DNA of 64,000 nt from contig NC_134138.1 of the NCBI RefSeq assembly GCF_033958435.1, forward strand, positions 207,027,298 to 207,091,297. Reading direction: 5' to 3'. Positions 11,089 to 21,454 of the stretch are shown in pieces. Within the stretch, counting starts at the first letter, position 1. Each line of letters begins with the position of its first letter. A program made the position numbers and the translations under genes. This DNA is from Carettochelys insculpta (lineage: Eukaryota > Chordata > Testudines > Carettochelyidae). The notes under the pieces are model-generated. The model did no database searches. It saw only the letters and a list, made by a program, of their open reading frames with translations, and was not told where the DNA came from.

Positions 11089-11489
11089 GCAGGCTGGGGG
11101 ATCATGGAGTCAACTGGGTGAAGTCCCAGAAGCCAGAGGAGCCGGCGGCCAAGACAGGTGGTACCAACAGTGTGTCCTCAGCTTGGGCCGAGCCCGCCCC
11201 ACAGACCAGCTCCTCAGGGGGCCCAAATGCACAGAGTTCAGTTTACAGAGTGGGGGCGGCACTGCCTCTGTGGAGTGAGGGTCTCACACCCCTCGAGGTA
11301 GATGGGAGAAAGGTCACTGGGTTTTGGGACACAGGTGCTGATGTGTTGCTGGCCCGGCCCGGGGTGGTGGCACCAGGCCGGATGATGCCCAATTCCCACC
11401 TGACTGTAACAGGAATTGACAGGACCCCTTTCAAGGGGGGACAAGGAAGGCCCCGAGGAGGTGAGTGTGCACAGCCATTTGCCTGCTGA
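11085..11489 (+). pseudogene. Gypsy aspartic protease relic
   Basis: The frame contains PLEVDGRKVTGFWDTGADV, with the DTGA catalytic motif of retropepsins, preceded by a linker rich in Pro, Glu and Lys. The retroelement protease normally matures Gag-Pol and works as a dimer. The frame drifts after GIDRTPFKGG and stops, so only the N-terminal half of the protease is readable. It follows the SCAN-like gag directly, in a different frame. Confidence 0.7.
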
Positions 11490-11529
11490 TGTACTAATGG
11501 GGGCGTGATCTGGAACACAGGCCGGGTGA

Positions 11530-12300
11530 ATGCCCTCATGCCCTGGTCTTGACCCTCAGCCAAAGAAAACAAGGGGTGCTCTCCCCAGGTTCGGGGGTAG
11601 ATACCCAGCCAAAGCCACGGAAGCCTCAGGGGCTGACCTTGAGAGAAAGGGGGCCCCCAAAAACCAGGTCTCACAGGCCGGTGGTTCTGGAGCCAGGAAG
11701 AAAAAAAGGGAAGTGGCTTCTGCCCCTGCCCCGGCTGAAGAGTTCCAGGCAGAGCAGCAGAGAGACCCCTTCTTGCAGAAGATGAGGGAACTGGCCAGTC
11801 TCAGCCCAGCTCTACAGCTGGGGGAGGGTTGCAGGGAGAGATTCCTGTGGGAGAAGGGATTTCTGTACGGAGAATGGGTTCCCAGACACAAAGCGGAGCC
11901 ATGGGAGGTCCAGAGGCAGCTGGTGGTTCCCCAAAAGTACCAGCGCAGGCTGCTGTACCTAGCTCATGATGTCCCGCTCGCAGAACGCCAGGGGATCCAC
12001 TGCACCAGGAGAAGGCTGCTACAGAACTTTTTCTGGCCAGGGATCTTTGCAGCTGTCCGCCAATATTGTTGGTCCTGTGATCTCTGCCAGAGGGTGGGGA
12101 AGACCTGGGACAAGGGGAAAGCTGCCCTGAGACCACTGCCCATCGTAGAGGAGCCTGTCCAGAAAGTGGCTATGGACATAGTGGAGTTGAGGGATTCTGA
12201 GGTATTCTTGCAGGGCAGATATAGGCAGAACGTGGCTGGGGATACCCTGCAATGCTCATTACACCTGCTGCCTTTCAACAGCTTCCTTGAGGATGCCTGA
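11530..12300 (+). pseudogene. Gypsy integrase N-terminal part
   Basis: A 256-aa open frame. Roughly residues 70-150 read like the linker before the integrase (AEQQRDPFLQKMREL, RFLWEKGFLYGEW). Then comes the zinc-binding module with LAHDVPLA, FFWPGIFAAVRQYCWSC and CDLCQR. The second histidine of the HHCC set appears substituted (ERQG where GH is usual). The catalytic core begins with VAMDIVE, the first Asp of DDE, and is lost shortly after. Integrase joins cDNA to the genome. This one is truncated and inactive. Confidence 0.75.
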
Positions 12301-12375
12301 AAAGTCCTGTTTTCTCAATGCATCCATCCAAAGTATTCATTTAAAAATAAAACTATAAAATGCTTACTTTTAAAA

Positions 12376-12623
12376 AACGAGAAGTCTTGTGGCACGTTAT
12401 AGACTAGCAGATATTTTGGAGCATAAGCTTTTGTGGGCAAAGACCTGCTTCGTCAGATGCAATGAAGATCTGAGACCTCTGGAATCTCCACTACATTGCA
12501 TCTGACGAAGCATGTCTTTGCCCATGAAACTTATGCTCCTAAACATCTGTTAGTCTATAAGGCTCCACAAGACCTCTTGTTGTTTTTGCCAATACAGACT
12601 AACAGGGCTACCCCTCTGATACA
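12376..12623 (+). mobile_element. Fold-back PLE-tail element (family 2)
   Basis: The left arm 12376-12464 and right arm 12494-12582 are inverted copies around a 29-nt spacer. The right arm continues for a further 41 nt (TGCCAATACAGACTAACAGG and on to CTGATAC) absent from the left arm. TTTAAAAA flanks both ends (12369-12376 and 12624-12631). Each arm holds CTGACGAAG and GCTTATGCTCC-like segments, the hammerhead-like core seen intact at 41893-41930. There is no coding region. Confidence 0.8.
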
Positions 12624-13701
12624 TTTAAAAAGAGCTTGCAAAATTACATACTCAAAAGTTAGAAAATAGAATTACAAGAGCTCGTACATATGTATTAGAA
12701 GACCATTATTCATTACACTAACACAACTTACTTGTTCTTCTAGAGCCCTGACAGAGAGCTGCAAAGCGACAAGAGATTAGGATGTTTTCTTTTAGGTAAG
12801 GTTCTGAACAGGAACTAAGCTGTTTCTGCCAGAGTTGTTTGGATTTCTCCTTATGGCCCCTGGTGGCATGTCTACACAGCAAAGTTATTTCGGAATAACA
12901 CCTGCTATTCCAAAATAACTTTGTGAGATTCTACATGCGCAACCACTATTTCAAAATAATTTTGAAATGGCAGATAGCTTATTTCAAATTTGGCAAGTCT
13001 TATTCCATGAGGAATAGTGTCTATTCTAAAATAGATATGTTGGAATAGGGGCTGTGTAGACAGAGAATAGGGGCTATTTCAAAATAAGCTGTAAAACATC
13101 TAAGGTCTCTAATCTGAAATAGGCTCTTTTGTGTCTGGATGATCTATTTCAAAATAACTGAGTGCTATATCAATATACATTTTAGCTGTGCGTACATTGG
13201 GCAGTATTTCAAAACACCTGGGCCCTCTTTCGAGAGAGTGTGTGGCATGTTTACACATGCCACATGCTCTTTTGAAAACGGAATCAAAGGAACGCGCCCC
13301 AGCATCCCAAATTGCTCTTCCACACGTGAAATAGGAAAAGCCGCCACTTTCGAAAGCTTATTTTGAAAGAAGGTGTGTGTAGACGTTCTACAACCCACTC
13401 TTTCAAAACAGTGGGGTCCGCCATGGTGGCGATCAGCTGTTAGGCGAAGACCTGCCATCCAGCACCTGTGGGGCTCTATGGTCTTCGTGTGCAGCAGCCT
13501 TTAAAGCTGCACGCACCCAGAAACCGCATTGCAGGAAACTGAGAGCGTGCAGGCAGCAGCCATCGCACGCGGTGCCCCTAGCAGCTACCAGAGCAGTGTG
13601 GCCATCAACCAGGGACATAAGGAGCCCCAGGCCCCTCCTCCGAGCACAGCCAGGGCTCCCAGGGATCCAGCCGGGGGGAGTGGGAGAGAGCACCTTCCCT
13701 G

Positions 13702-14960
13702 ATGACGTTTGATCTGCGGGACCTGCTGGGCCTATGGCAGGAGAAGGAGGTCCTGCATGAGGTGGGCATGAACTGGTGGAATGCAGCTGCTTTCACCTGG
13801 CTGGCTGAGGGCCTGACAACCCGTGGCCACCCTGCCCTTACTCCAGAGCAGGTACACAGCAAGGTCAAGGAGTCGTGGCAGGGGTATGCCTGGGCTCAGG
13901 ACTCAGCCAGCTGGTCAGGGGCTGACCCCCCTTTGTGCCCATTTTACCAGGACCTCTAAATCCTCGTGTTCTTTCAGGGACACTGCCTCACCACCCTCCA
14001 TACTTGACACCTCTGCGGAGGAGCCCCTGCGGGAGGAGCCTGATACATCAGGACCATCAGCCAGCCCAACCCCAGCAGGGCCAGAGCTAGAGCCAGAGCA
14101 TGTGGCGGAGTGTCCAGTGATGAGGGGGACCTCGTGATAGATCTCCCCTCCCACACCTCCAGCCATGCGTCAACCAGTCGGCATCCCCTGGCCTTGGCGG
14201 TGGACTGTCAGGTACATACCTGACAGGGCACACCCCGAACCACAGGGTGGGGGCCACATGCCTGCTGAAGGTCCGCCCCCGCTCCCCAGTGGACCCTGGC
14301 TGGCCACAGCATAGCCTGACTGTGGCCCTCAGGATGGCAGCACAGCCACCAGTGGCCTTCAGCACCAACTCCCATGGACAATGCAGTGGCCCGTTCCAAG
14401 GCGGGGAGGGAATGGCCGGGGCCAGACCACACAAGGGAGCCGCCCCCAGTGGAACAGGGACCCCCACCACCACCATGGGCCTCCAGGGCTGCCCCGCTGT
14501 CGGACAGCAGACAGGGACCTGTCACCCACTGGGAGATGGGGGTGTGTGGGCCACAGGGCAGGGGTCAATACTCATGACCTGTCCCTCTCTTCCCTCTTAT
14601 CTCTGCAGCGGCGACATCCGACAGCTGGGAGAGCCTCACACCCTCCATCGTGCCCGACAGCCCCGCCGGAGGCAAGGGACAAGGACCACATGGCGCCACC
14701 TGCTGAACCAGTGTGACCCCGCTCCTGGAGGGGCTACAGCCAGGTGGCAGAGGACCACCGCCTTGCTGCCTCCATCCACTGGCAGGTGGAGGTGGCAGAG
14801 CGCCTCCTCTGTCGTGAGGAGGGTGGGGCCACCTGGTGCTGGGTGGCCTGGGCCGAACTGATGGGCACCCTGAGGGATGCGGAGGGCACCTTCAGGTAGC
14901 TCCTGTCCTGGATACTCCTCCTGCCGTCCCCCGCCATAACCCCTCCTGCCATACCCCACC
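13702..14960 (+). pseudogene. Harbinger Myb/SANT-like protein relic
   Basis: The first frame (13702-13959) reads DLRDLLGLWQEKEVLHEV, then LAEGLTTRGHPALTPEQV and KVKESWQGYAWA. This is the trihelix/Myb-like DNA-binding domain of Harbinger accessory proteins, which bind the element's subterminal DNA and help import the transposase. Downstream, a plausible acceptor (TTATCTCTGCAG near 14610) precedes a segment encoding SWESLTPSIVPDSP, and later AASIHWQVEVAERLL and WAELMGTLRDAEGTF appear in shifted frames. Several frameshifts break it. Confidence 0.7.
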
Positions 14961-15599
14961 ACAACTCCTCCCTGCTGTCCCCCCCAGCAGATCCTCCTCC
15001 TGGAACCCCACATGCCAGCCAACCTGGAGAGGCCCCTCATGGGGCCGATCACCCACCTGGGATAGACCCCTCACTCCTACCTCCCTGTCCTCTCTTCACC
15101 CTCCCCACCCTGTCAGGGACCCAGAACGGGGGTGCGGGGAAGCACGGGTCCTGGGGCCAGCGTGGGTCAAGGCCCTCCACCCCTGCCCCTCAGTAAGGGC
15201 CCCCGATGCAGGCTCCCCATGTCCCCCTCCCACCTGTATATAGGTGTATGATAATATTTGGCATAGTCTGAGTGAATTTGCCCATTGTGTTGAACAATAA
15301 CAGTTTATTTCAACCATATCTCTGTGTGCAGTGTGCCCTTTGAGGAGGGTGGTAAGCGGGAGGTTGGAGGTGTTGTACGGGGTGGGGGGAGGGCTATGTG
15401 CAGGAGGTGGTGATGGGAGGGGGTGCATGGGGTGGGGGATCATCCAGGGAGGACCTGCTAGGGGTGGCCATGGCAGCGCTCACTGGGGACCCTGGTCAAA
15501 GTATTGACGCAGGGCTCCTGGACCTGGATCCTGTCCTGGTGGGCCTGGCGGCTGGAGGTGGCAACCAGCTGGGGGTAGCCCATTCCAGCCTCAGCCACC

Positions 15600-16175
15600 C
15601 ACCTCTGTGTAAAAGCCTCCCCCTTGCTCTCCACAATATTATGGAACATGCAGCAGGTGCCTAAGACCTGGGGGAAATTGAGGAAGCCCACCATCAGCCC
15701 TTGAGATGGCCGAAGGTGCGCTCAACCCTGTTGCAGGCATGGATGAGCTGGGTATTGAACCACTCCTGGCTGGGTGGGTGGGGTGGCCTGCACAGGGTTG
15801 CATGATCCAGGGCTGGAGCGGGTACGCTGCATCAGCCACCAGGCAGAGGACATTGTGGTGGTGTCCCCCAGTAGGATCTCCCTCTAGGGGCTGTAGGTCC
15901 CTGCCTCCTGCCAGTGGCACAGGCTTGAATTGTGGAACACACACGTCATGGGCACAGCTGGGCCAGCCCACGTAGATGTCCTGGAACCATCCCCAGCTGT
16001 CCACCAAGGCGTGGTAGCCTTTCCTGTTTATATACTGTCCTCCACTATGCTCCAAGGCACAGAGGGGTATAGGAGTCCCGTAGAGGGCCCCAAAGCAGTC
16101 TGAAAAACCAAGGGCAGCACAGCTCATGATGGCTGCATCTAGATCCCTAATGTGGACCACCCTCTGGAGGAGCAT
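15600..16175 (-). pseudogene. Harbinger DDE transposase relic (HARBI1-like)
   Basis: The minus-strand frame 16175-15639 reads GALYGTPIPL, then EHSGGQYINRKGYHALVDS, FQDIYVGWPSCAHD and LVADAAYPL, the hallmark blocks of PIF/Harbinger nucleases. The first catalytic Asp (usual GAIDGTH) is replaced by Tyr. The second Asp (AHD) is present. The third acidic residue is readable only in a shifted frame near 15720-15740 (NRVERTFGHL). The family cuts and joins at TWA targets. This copy is inactive. It converges on the Myb-like gene. Confidence 0.8.
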
Positions 16176-17068
16176 TGCATTGCACTGAGGTCATACACCA
16201 CCTGCAAGGGGGGGGGGCATGTGCATCCATGAGGGTGTGTGGGGTGTGTCAGGCCCCTCTCATGCCCCTCCCCCGGCCCCCAGTCCTGGGCCCTCTGGCC
16301 TCTCAGTGGCTGTGTGGCCTGGCCCTCCTTACCTCCATCACAATGGCCCCGACTGTGTCTTTGACCACCAAATTGGTGTCCCACAGAGTGGTAGCTGTCT
16401 GGAGTGGCCGGCTTCCAACCAGCAATCACGACCCTCTTCTCCATGGGGAGGGTGTGCTGCTTCTGGGTGTCCTCATGTCTCAGCACAGGCCATTCCAAAT
16501 TCCAGAGCCACCAGTCATTGTCCCACTCCGCCATGATTAGGTGCTCCCACCAGTCTGAGCTGGTGGGGTAGCTCCAGAGCCGGCAGAGCACCCACAGAGA
16601 GGGTGGTGCTGAAGGAGCTAAGAGTCTGGAGCATCTCTGGGTGCCCCTGTGGGGGGAGGGCTCCCCCAGAAGGAGCTTAAGGGCAGCCACCACTGCTGTG
16701 GCCAGCAGGGCAGTTGGGGATGGGCCCTTTAAAGGGAAGGCTGGCTGTGGCCCTGGAAGGGCTTGTCTGCCATGATGCCCCAGTTGCAGCATTTCATGGC
16801 CCCCTCTTTCGAAAGAGGGCATGGGCACATGTAGACGTTCTCTTTTGAAGGGCTCGCTGTCCCTTTTTGAAAGAGAGGATGGCCCTTTCAATGGCATGGA
16901 TTGACGCCACCTGCCCCAGCCCATGTGTGGATGCTCCCCTTTGAAAGGGCATCTTTTGGCTACTCTCTTTCGAATGGTGCTCTTTTGAAATAGTGTTCTA
17001 GTGTAGATGCAGCCTTAGTGTGTAGACAGGCTATTTTGAAATAAGCTGTTCTAGAAAATCTCTTCTGG

Positions 17069-18004
17069 CATAGAATCATAGGGCTGGAAGGGACCTCAGG
17101 AGGTCATCTAGTACAGCCCCCTGCTTCAAGCAGGATCAACCCCCAGCAAAGTCATCTCAGCCAGAACGTTGTCAAGCCAGGACTTAAAAACCTCTCGGGA
17201 TGGACAATCCAACACCTCTCCAGGCAACGCATGCCAGTGCTTCACCACCCTCCTGGTGAAGTAGTTTTTCCTAATATCCAACCTACTCCTCTTCTCCTGT
17301 AACTTCAGACCATTGCTCCTTGTTCTGCCACCTGTCACCACTGAGAACAATTTCTCTCCATCCTCTTTAGAGCTCCCCTTCAGGATGTTGAAGGCTGCTA
17401 TTAAATCACCCCTCAGTCTTCTCTTCTGCAAACTAAATAAGCCCAACTCCCTCAGCCTCTCCTTATAGGTCATGTTCTCCAGCCCCGTAATCATTTTTGT
17501 TGCCCTCCGCTGAACCTGCTGAAGCAAATCCACATCCTTTTTATACTGGGAGGCCCAAAACTGGACACAATTTTCCTGATGTGATCTCACCAGTACCGAA
17601 TAGAGGGGAATAACCACTTCTCTAGATCTGGTTGCAATGCTCCTCCTAATGCACCCTAATATGCCATTAGCCTTCTTGGCTACAAGGGCACACTGTTTAC
17701 TCATATGCAGCCTTTCACTCACCATAACCCCTAGGTTCCTTTCTGCTGTATTACTGCTGAGCCAGTCAGTCCCCAGCCTATAACAATGCTTGGGATTCTT
17801 CCATCCCAAGTGCAGGACTCTACACTTCTCCTGGTTGAACTGCATCAGATTTCTTTTGGCCCAATCCTCCAATTTATCCAGGTCACTCTGGGTCCTATCT
17901 CTAATCTCCAACATATCTTTGTCTCCCCTTAGCTTAGTGTCATCTGCAAACTAGCTGAGGGTGCAATCCAGTCCCTCCTCCAGGTTGAACATCGGCCCCA
18001 GAAC
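17069..18004 (-). mobile_element. CR1 LINE 3' fragment
   Basis: A 5'-truncated CR1 on the minus strand ending at the plus-strand sequence CATAGAATCATAGGGCTGG, the complement of the CR1 3' octamer tail. It interrupts the surrounding MITE: the sequence on its left (GTTCTAGAAAATCTCTTCT) and on its right (CTTATTTCGAAATAAC) both belong to that repeat. Confidence 0.85.
17126..17977 (-). pseudogene. CR1 ORF2 C-terminal reverse transcriptase part
   Basis: The open frame 17914-17126 (262 aa) covers the thumb and C-terminal domain: KCRVLHLGWKNPKHCYRLG, AERNLGVMVSERLHMSKQC, KKANGILGCIRRSI and KKDVDLLQQVQRRATKM. Just upstream in the same strand, a FADDTK box (the catalytic Asp pair) is readable next to a premature stop. 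The endonuclease and most of the palm are missing. The uninterrupted 262-aa frame suggests moderate age. CR1 proteins nick DNA and reverse-transcribe their own RNA. Confidence 0.85.
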
Positions 18005-18077
18005 CTAGCTTATTTCGAAATAACGCTGCTGTGTAGACATGGCCTGGTTGAGCATATTCAGCTTCCACTCAGATTAT

Positions 18078-18540
18078 TATGGCTACAGTTACACTACAGC
18101 ATTCTGTCAACAGAGGTCACTACTGGGAGAGTTTTCCTGTCAAAACTTCCGCAGGCAAAGTGTGGCCCCACACAGAAAAGCCAATCAGGAGAGCAGTCAG
18201 CTCTGTTGACAAAGCAGCTGGACTGCCCGGCTACTCTCCCTACACAACAGACACCAGGAAGCACAGCAGATAGTGCTGCCTGTGGTTGTGGATGCTCTGG
18301 CTGTCGAGAGAAGGCCCCCCCCACCCCACACACAGTGGCCACACAGCTTTTTTTGTCAACAGAAAGTGTCGACAGGAGCGTTATGCCTTAAAGCTTTGAG
18401 GCAGATCACTGCTGGCAAAAGTGCTGTGTTTTGACCAGATGCTGTCAACAAAAAATGCAATTGGTGTGTGTATGCTCCACGAGTTTTATTGACAAACCGG
18501 GGTTTTGCTGCCAAAACTTGGTAGTGTAACTATAGCCTAT
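18078..18540. mobile_element. PIF/Harbinger-like MITE with 3-bp duplication
   Basis: The element 18081-18537 begins GGCTACAGTTACACTAC and ends with the complement of GGCTATAGTTACACTAC. TAT flanks it on both sides (18078-18080 and 18538-18540). Internal TCTGTCAACAGA-like palindromes match the MITE at 2323-2731. Non-coding. Confidence 0.75.
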
Positions 18541-19040
18541 GAGACAGGAGACGCAGCTGATCTGGATCAGGTTCTTCACACAATGACCTTTTGTTTGTAT
18601 AGTGCCCAACACACTGTCAATCCTGAGCGCAAAAGACCAAACCAACCATAGGCCAGGTGTCTGCAACCTGTGGCTCTGGAGCTTCATGTGGCTTTTAAAG
18701 ACTTCTTTGTGGCTTCCAATGCTCTAATTGCAAAGTAAAAAAAAAAACCTCCTGATTATTTTCAATAAGCTGTGAACGTCTAAAAGCCCAACAGTGAGCA
18801 ACTCATATCTAAATAGTAAACAATATGTGATCTCGAAACGTTGGATAACTTCCCCTTTAATACGTGCTGTGTACAGCGGGCTATGATACAGTAGTTGTGT
18901 TTTGATCAGGATGCTAATAAAGTCTTGATTTTGAAAAGGAAAGGGAAGCTTCTGGCATTCCTGCTGTGAAGGGCAATGCACATTTTAAGAGAGAAATCTG
19001 AAATTAAGTGTGAAGTAAAATTGACATAATTAAGTGGAGC

Positions 19041-19477
19041 TGGAATGGCTTCAAAGAAGAGGAAAATGGAAGATCAAAACAGAGAATTTCAAACTCAGTA
19101 GACCCAATCCCTTGCATTTATAATCAGTTCTCCTGGGTTCCCTGTATGTCTCATTTGCCAACAACAAGAAATGTAGCTTGGAGAGGCATTTCCTCAAAAA
19201 ACACACTGCTTTTGCCAAACAGTATCCAGCTGGAGATGGTGGAGAAAAAAAAAGCCATGGAGGAGCTGCTACTCAAAGCAAAGCAAAGTAAAAATATGTT
19301 CACTAAATGGGTGAAATCACCAAGTAGCATAACTGTGTCTAGTTTTGTGGCAACTCAAGAGACCGTGAAACAAGGAAAGCCATTCACAGATGGCAAATAT
19401 ATAAAAAAGTGCTTTATCAAAGGGAGTGAGTTCCAAAACCAAAACGAAATTGTTCAGAGTCTATGTCCTCCAGATAG

Positions 19478-19480
<3 letters not shown>
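19041..19480 (+). pseudogene. hAT transposase N-terminal relic (GTF2IRD2/Charlie8-like)
   Basis: Translation starts at an ATG at 19044 (MASKKRKMEDQNREF), hits a stop after FQTQ, and continues with a BED-type zinc finger remnant FPVCLICQQQ, then a frameshift near 19170. The frame at 19146-19559 carries KAMEELLLKAKQSKNMFTK followed by SFVATQETVKQGKPFTDG, as in hAT transposases related to GTF2I-repeat-domain proteins. The catalytic core and dimerisation domain are absent. This domain binds element ends in intact relatives. Confidence 0.7.

Positions 19481-19512
<32 letters not shown>
19474..19512. repeat. (GA)n microsatellite
   Basis: Some 30 nt of alternating GA next to GATA units, at the junction where the hAT coding sequence is lost. 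Confidence 0.9.
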
Positions 19513-19514
<2 letters not shown>

Positions 19515-19796
19515 TCAGGAGTGAAAGTCAGGAAGACAGTGGTACAAATACACGCCTAAAGTGTGAGGAAATAGAATATGTAAAACGTTTGTGAACATCC
19601 TGCTATAAACATATATTGCATTACAAATCATTGTGTGTGCGTTGTTCTTAGAATAGGTGTTACAAAAAAGTATGGTTTGTCATTTTTTATTAAGGACTGT
19701 CTTGTATTCACATGTATTGCGGCTCTTGAGTTACTCATTTTTTTTTACCGAATTGGGGAAAAAGGCTCTCCTTGCTATTTTGGTTGCTAACCCCTG

Positions 19797-20197
19797 CCAG
19801 ACTTTCTGAGTCACTTCTGCTGCATATAATAATGTTGCCCCTTTTTGGTCCAGGCATGAATCAATATTCAGGGTCTTGGTGCTTATTTCCATGGGGAGGA
19901 GAAATTAATGTTATTTTTGGTGCCATCCTCTCTATTTACCAAGAAGGTATACACAGAAAAGGACTCAAAGAACAGGCAGCAGTTTCCTTGATCAGAAATC
20001 CAAGCCTTTTTCCAGCCAGCACTCTGCAAAAAAAAAGCTCTCTTTCCCTCAGCGTCAAGCAACCAGTGCTTCTCTTGCTGTGTCCTTGGCTTTTCTGCTG
20101 CCTTTTCTGTATGCAAGATTGGTTCTGTGGCCAGTATTATTGTCAATGTGAGAGTGCTCTCCCTTTGACATAATAAAACCAGCTCAATGAGCAGCAG
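19797..20197. other. Spacer, no gene seen
   Basis: A 133-aa frame overlaps this region (19772-20173) but shows no recognisable domain. I regard it as chance. Confidence 0.4.
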
Positions 20198-20340
20198 TAG
20201 CTATGTCATCAGGACAGCCTCCCCCACCAACACAGTGATGAATACTTATGCTGGCAAAACTTACATTACTCAGTGTATGTTTTTTCACACCCCTGAGCAA
20301 CAAACATTTTGCCAACATAAGTGCTAGTGTAGCTATAACT
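20198..20340. mobile_element. MITE fragment
   Basis: Ends in TAGTGTAGCTATAAC, a decayed form of the TAGTGTAGACATAGCC terminus used by the Harbinger-like MITEs here, with internal TTGCCAACATAAG-like motifs. The left terminus is unclear. Confidence 0.4.
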
Positions 20341-20710
20341 TCAGAGTGTCACAGCTAAATACAAGGTTGAACCCGTCTTAATGGTCCCTTAAGCAGCCCA
20401 TTGACACCTCCGGAATTGTGTTGGGAGAAGCTGGGGAGAGTTAAGTGGGTTACAATAATAATCTGCAAATTCAGTGTCTCTGTTCTGTCCATAATTATTA
20501 GCATCTCAGAATTATGAATTTAAGCTCCCAGGAGAAGCAGGGCTGGTGGTGGCGGGGAGGCAGAGTTGTTTGAAGGTCAGAAGAGAGGTTTCAGGAAAGA
20601 GTTCTTTCAGGATGTGGCCCCCATGTAAGTTTGAATCTCTCACCAACAGAAATTGGTCCAGTAAAAGATATTACCCAGTCTCATTGTATGTCTGATATTC
20701 TGGGACCAGC
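20341..20710 (+). mobile_element. Ancient PLE-like body with inverted tail
   Basis: Starts CAGAGTGTCACAGCTAAATAC and includes GTGTCTCTGTTCTGTCC, blocks I recognise from a widespread sauropsid repeat. It ends with the reverse complement of that repeat's tail (CTCTCACCAACAGAAATTGG, then GTAAAAGATATTACC). The opposite tail copy is missing on the left, where a MITE fragment abuts. The same tail family forms the fold-back at 57516-57760. Assignment to PLEs is inferred from architecture. Confidence 0.45.
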
Positions 20711-21454
20711 ATTGCCTGCTCTCATTCAGTGTGCTGTCAGCAGTGCTCTTTTCATCTGAAAGTGACTGCTGTCTATCAATATTCATAATGTGACTCCTGT
20801 TAGTCTCAGTGGATAATCTGATAAATATAATGACAGTGATTCAAGCGGTATAAAGAAATAATTGTCTATGATAACGTGCTATATTTTCTTATCTTCTGCA
20901 CTTTTCTTTGTTATCACAGTGCTTTTGGGATCCTTTGTTATTATCACTATAGTCAGCTGCGAGCACTTAAAATTTACTGTATTTGTCGTTAAAATCTCAC
21001 GTCCAGGTTGTCGTATCTATAAAGAAGACAGTGCTATAAAGATTAAACTCTGATAGGGCTTTTCGCATACATGAACAGACAGTAGAATAAATACTGAAAA
21101 ATCTATCTTTTATATAGCTACCTTTATATATACAAGAGCCAAAAAACGATGAGAAATGCTTTCATTTCTGTTTGATACAAAATGCTTTTAACAATATGTA
21201 ATCAATCTCAGTCAATACTCCAAGAGCTGGCTGTTGATGCTAGTTCTCAGGAAGAGACATACTCTGATGACCTTTAAATGCCATAGTCCCAAATGATAAT
21301 GCAGAAAGAATGTCCTTCATTTCAATATCTGCCATGAAGAAATCAAAATGCCTTTGGGTATAAGTAGTATGTCTGATACTGGTTATATCCATAACATGGT
21401 TTTGAGGTACTCTACTAAATCACTTCTGAAGAGCATTGCAAAATGAATTCTAAA
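20711..21454. other. AT-rich spacer, no gene seen
   Basis: No domain or repeat family recognised. Confidence 0.5.

Larger units (their letters stand above)
10030..12300 (+). mobile_element. Ty3/gypsy (Gmr1-like) retrotransposon relic
   Basis: In order along the plus strand: an arginine/glutamate-rich coiled coil, a SCAN-like capsid region, a damaged zinc knuckle, an aspartic protease segment, and an integrase N-terminus. No reverse transcriptase or RNase H lies between protease and integrase, and no LTRs are found. The order protease-integrase matches the Gmr1-like branch of Ty3/gypsy, whose reverse transcriptase lies downstream of the integrase. An internal deletion in an ordinary element would look the same. 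Stops and frame changes separate all parts, so it is inactive. Confidence 0.75.
13185..17014. mobile_element. PIF/Harbinger transposon, full-length relic, TTA target duplication
   Basis: A 3.83-kb element. The left end reads GCTGTGCGTACATTGGGC and the right end complements GGCTGCATCTACACTAG. TTA occurs on both sides (13182-13184 and 17015-17017), the canonical PIF/Harbinger duplication. Long subterminal complementarity includes CTCTTTCGAAAGAG-type motifs. It carries the two genes expected of the superfamily, facing each other: a Myb/SANT-like gene on plus and a DDE transposase on minus. Both are broken. Confidence 0.8.
12865..18044. mobile_element. Old MITE hosting a Harbinger and a CR1
   Basis: The left end reads GGCATGTCTACACAGC and the right end complements GGCCATGTCTACACAGC. 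Both are followed by TTATTTCGAAATAA-like subterminal sequence. Internally, TATTTCAAAATA-type palindromic units recur (12869-13180 and 17015-17068). Into this backbone are inserted the Harbinger transposon at 13185-17014 and the CR1 fragment at 17069-18004. A related MITE, also carrying a CR1 fragment, lies at 60920-61490. Confidence 0.6.
18654..19796 (+). mobile_element. hAT transposon, internally deleted
   Basis: The left end is CAGGTGTCTGCAACCTGTGG and the right end complements CAGGGGTTAGCAACCAA. The element is 1.14 kb. It retains the start of a transposase gene near 19041 and a 3' untranslated part, with a (GA)n run at the deletion point around 19480-19512. The 8-bp flanks match poorly, so no target duplication is claimed. 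Confidence 0.75.

Noticed and set aside
14247..14861. 204-aa plus-strand frame.
   Set aside because: It lies inside the Harbinger element in a frame different from the readable accessory-protein pieces. It shows no domain and is probably composition-driven.
16139..16924. 261-aa minus-strand frame upstream of the Harbinger transposase.
   Set aside because: Only its far end touches the transposase region. The peptide has no Harbinger or other recognisable motif apart from terminal-repeat translation. It could include N-terminal transposase sequence, but I cannot support that.
18646..19804. 8-bp target duplication for the hAT element at 18654-19796.
   Set aside because: The flanks CCATAGGC and CCAGACTT agree at only four positions, no better than could arise by chance.
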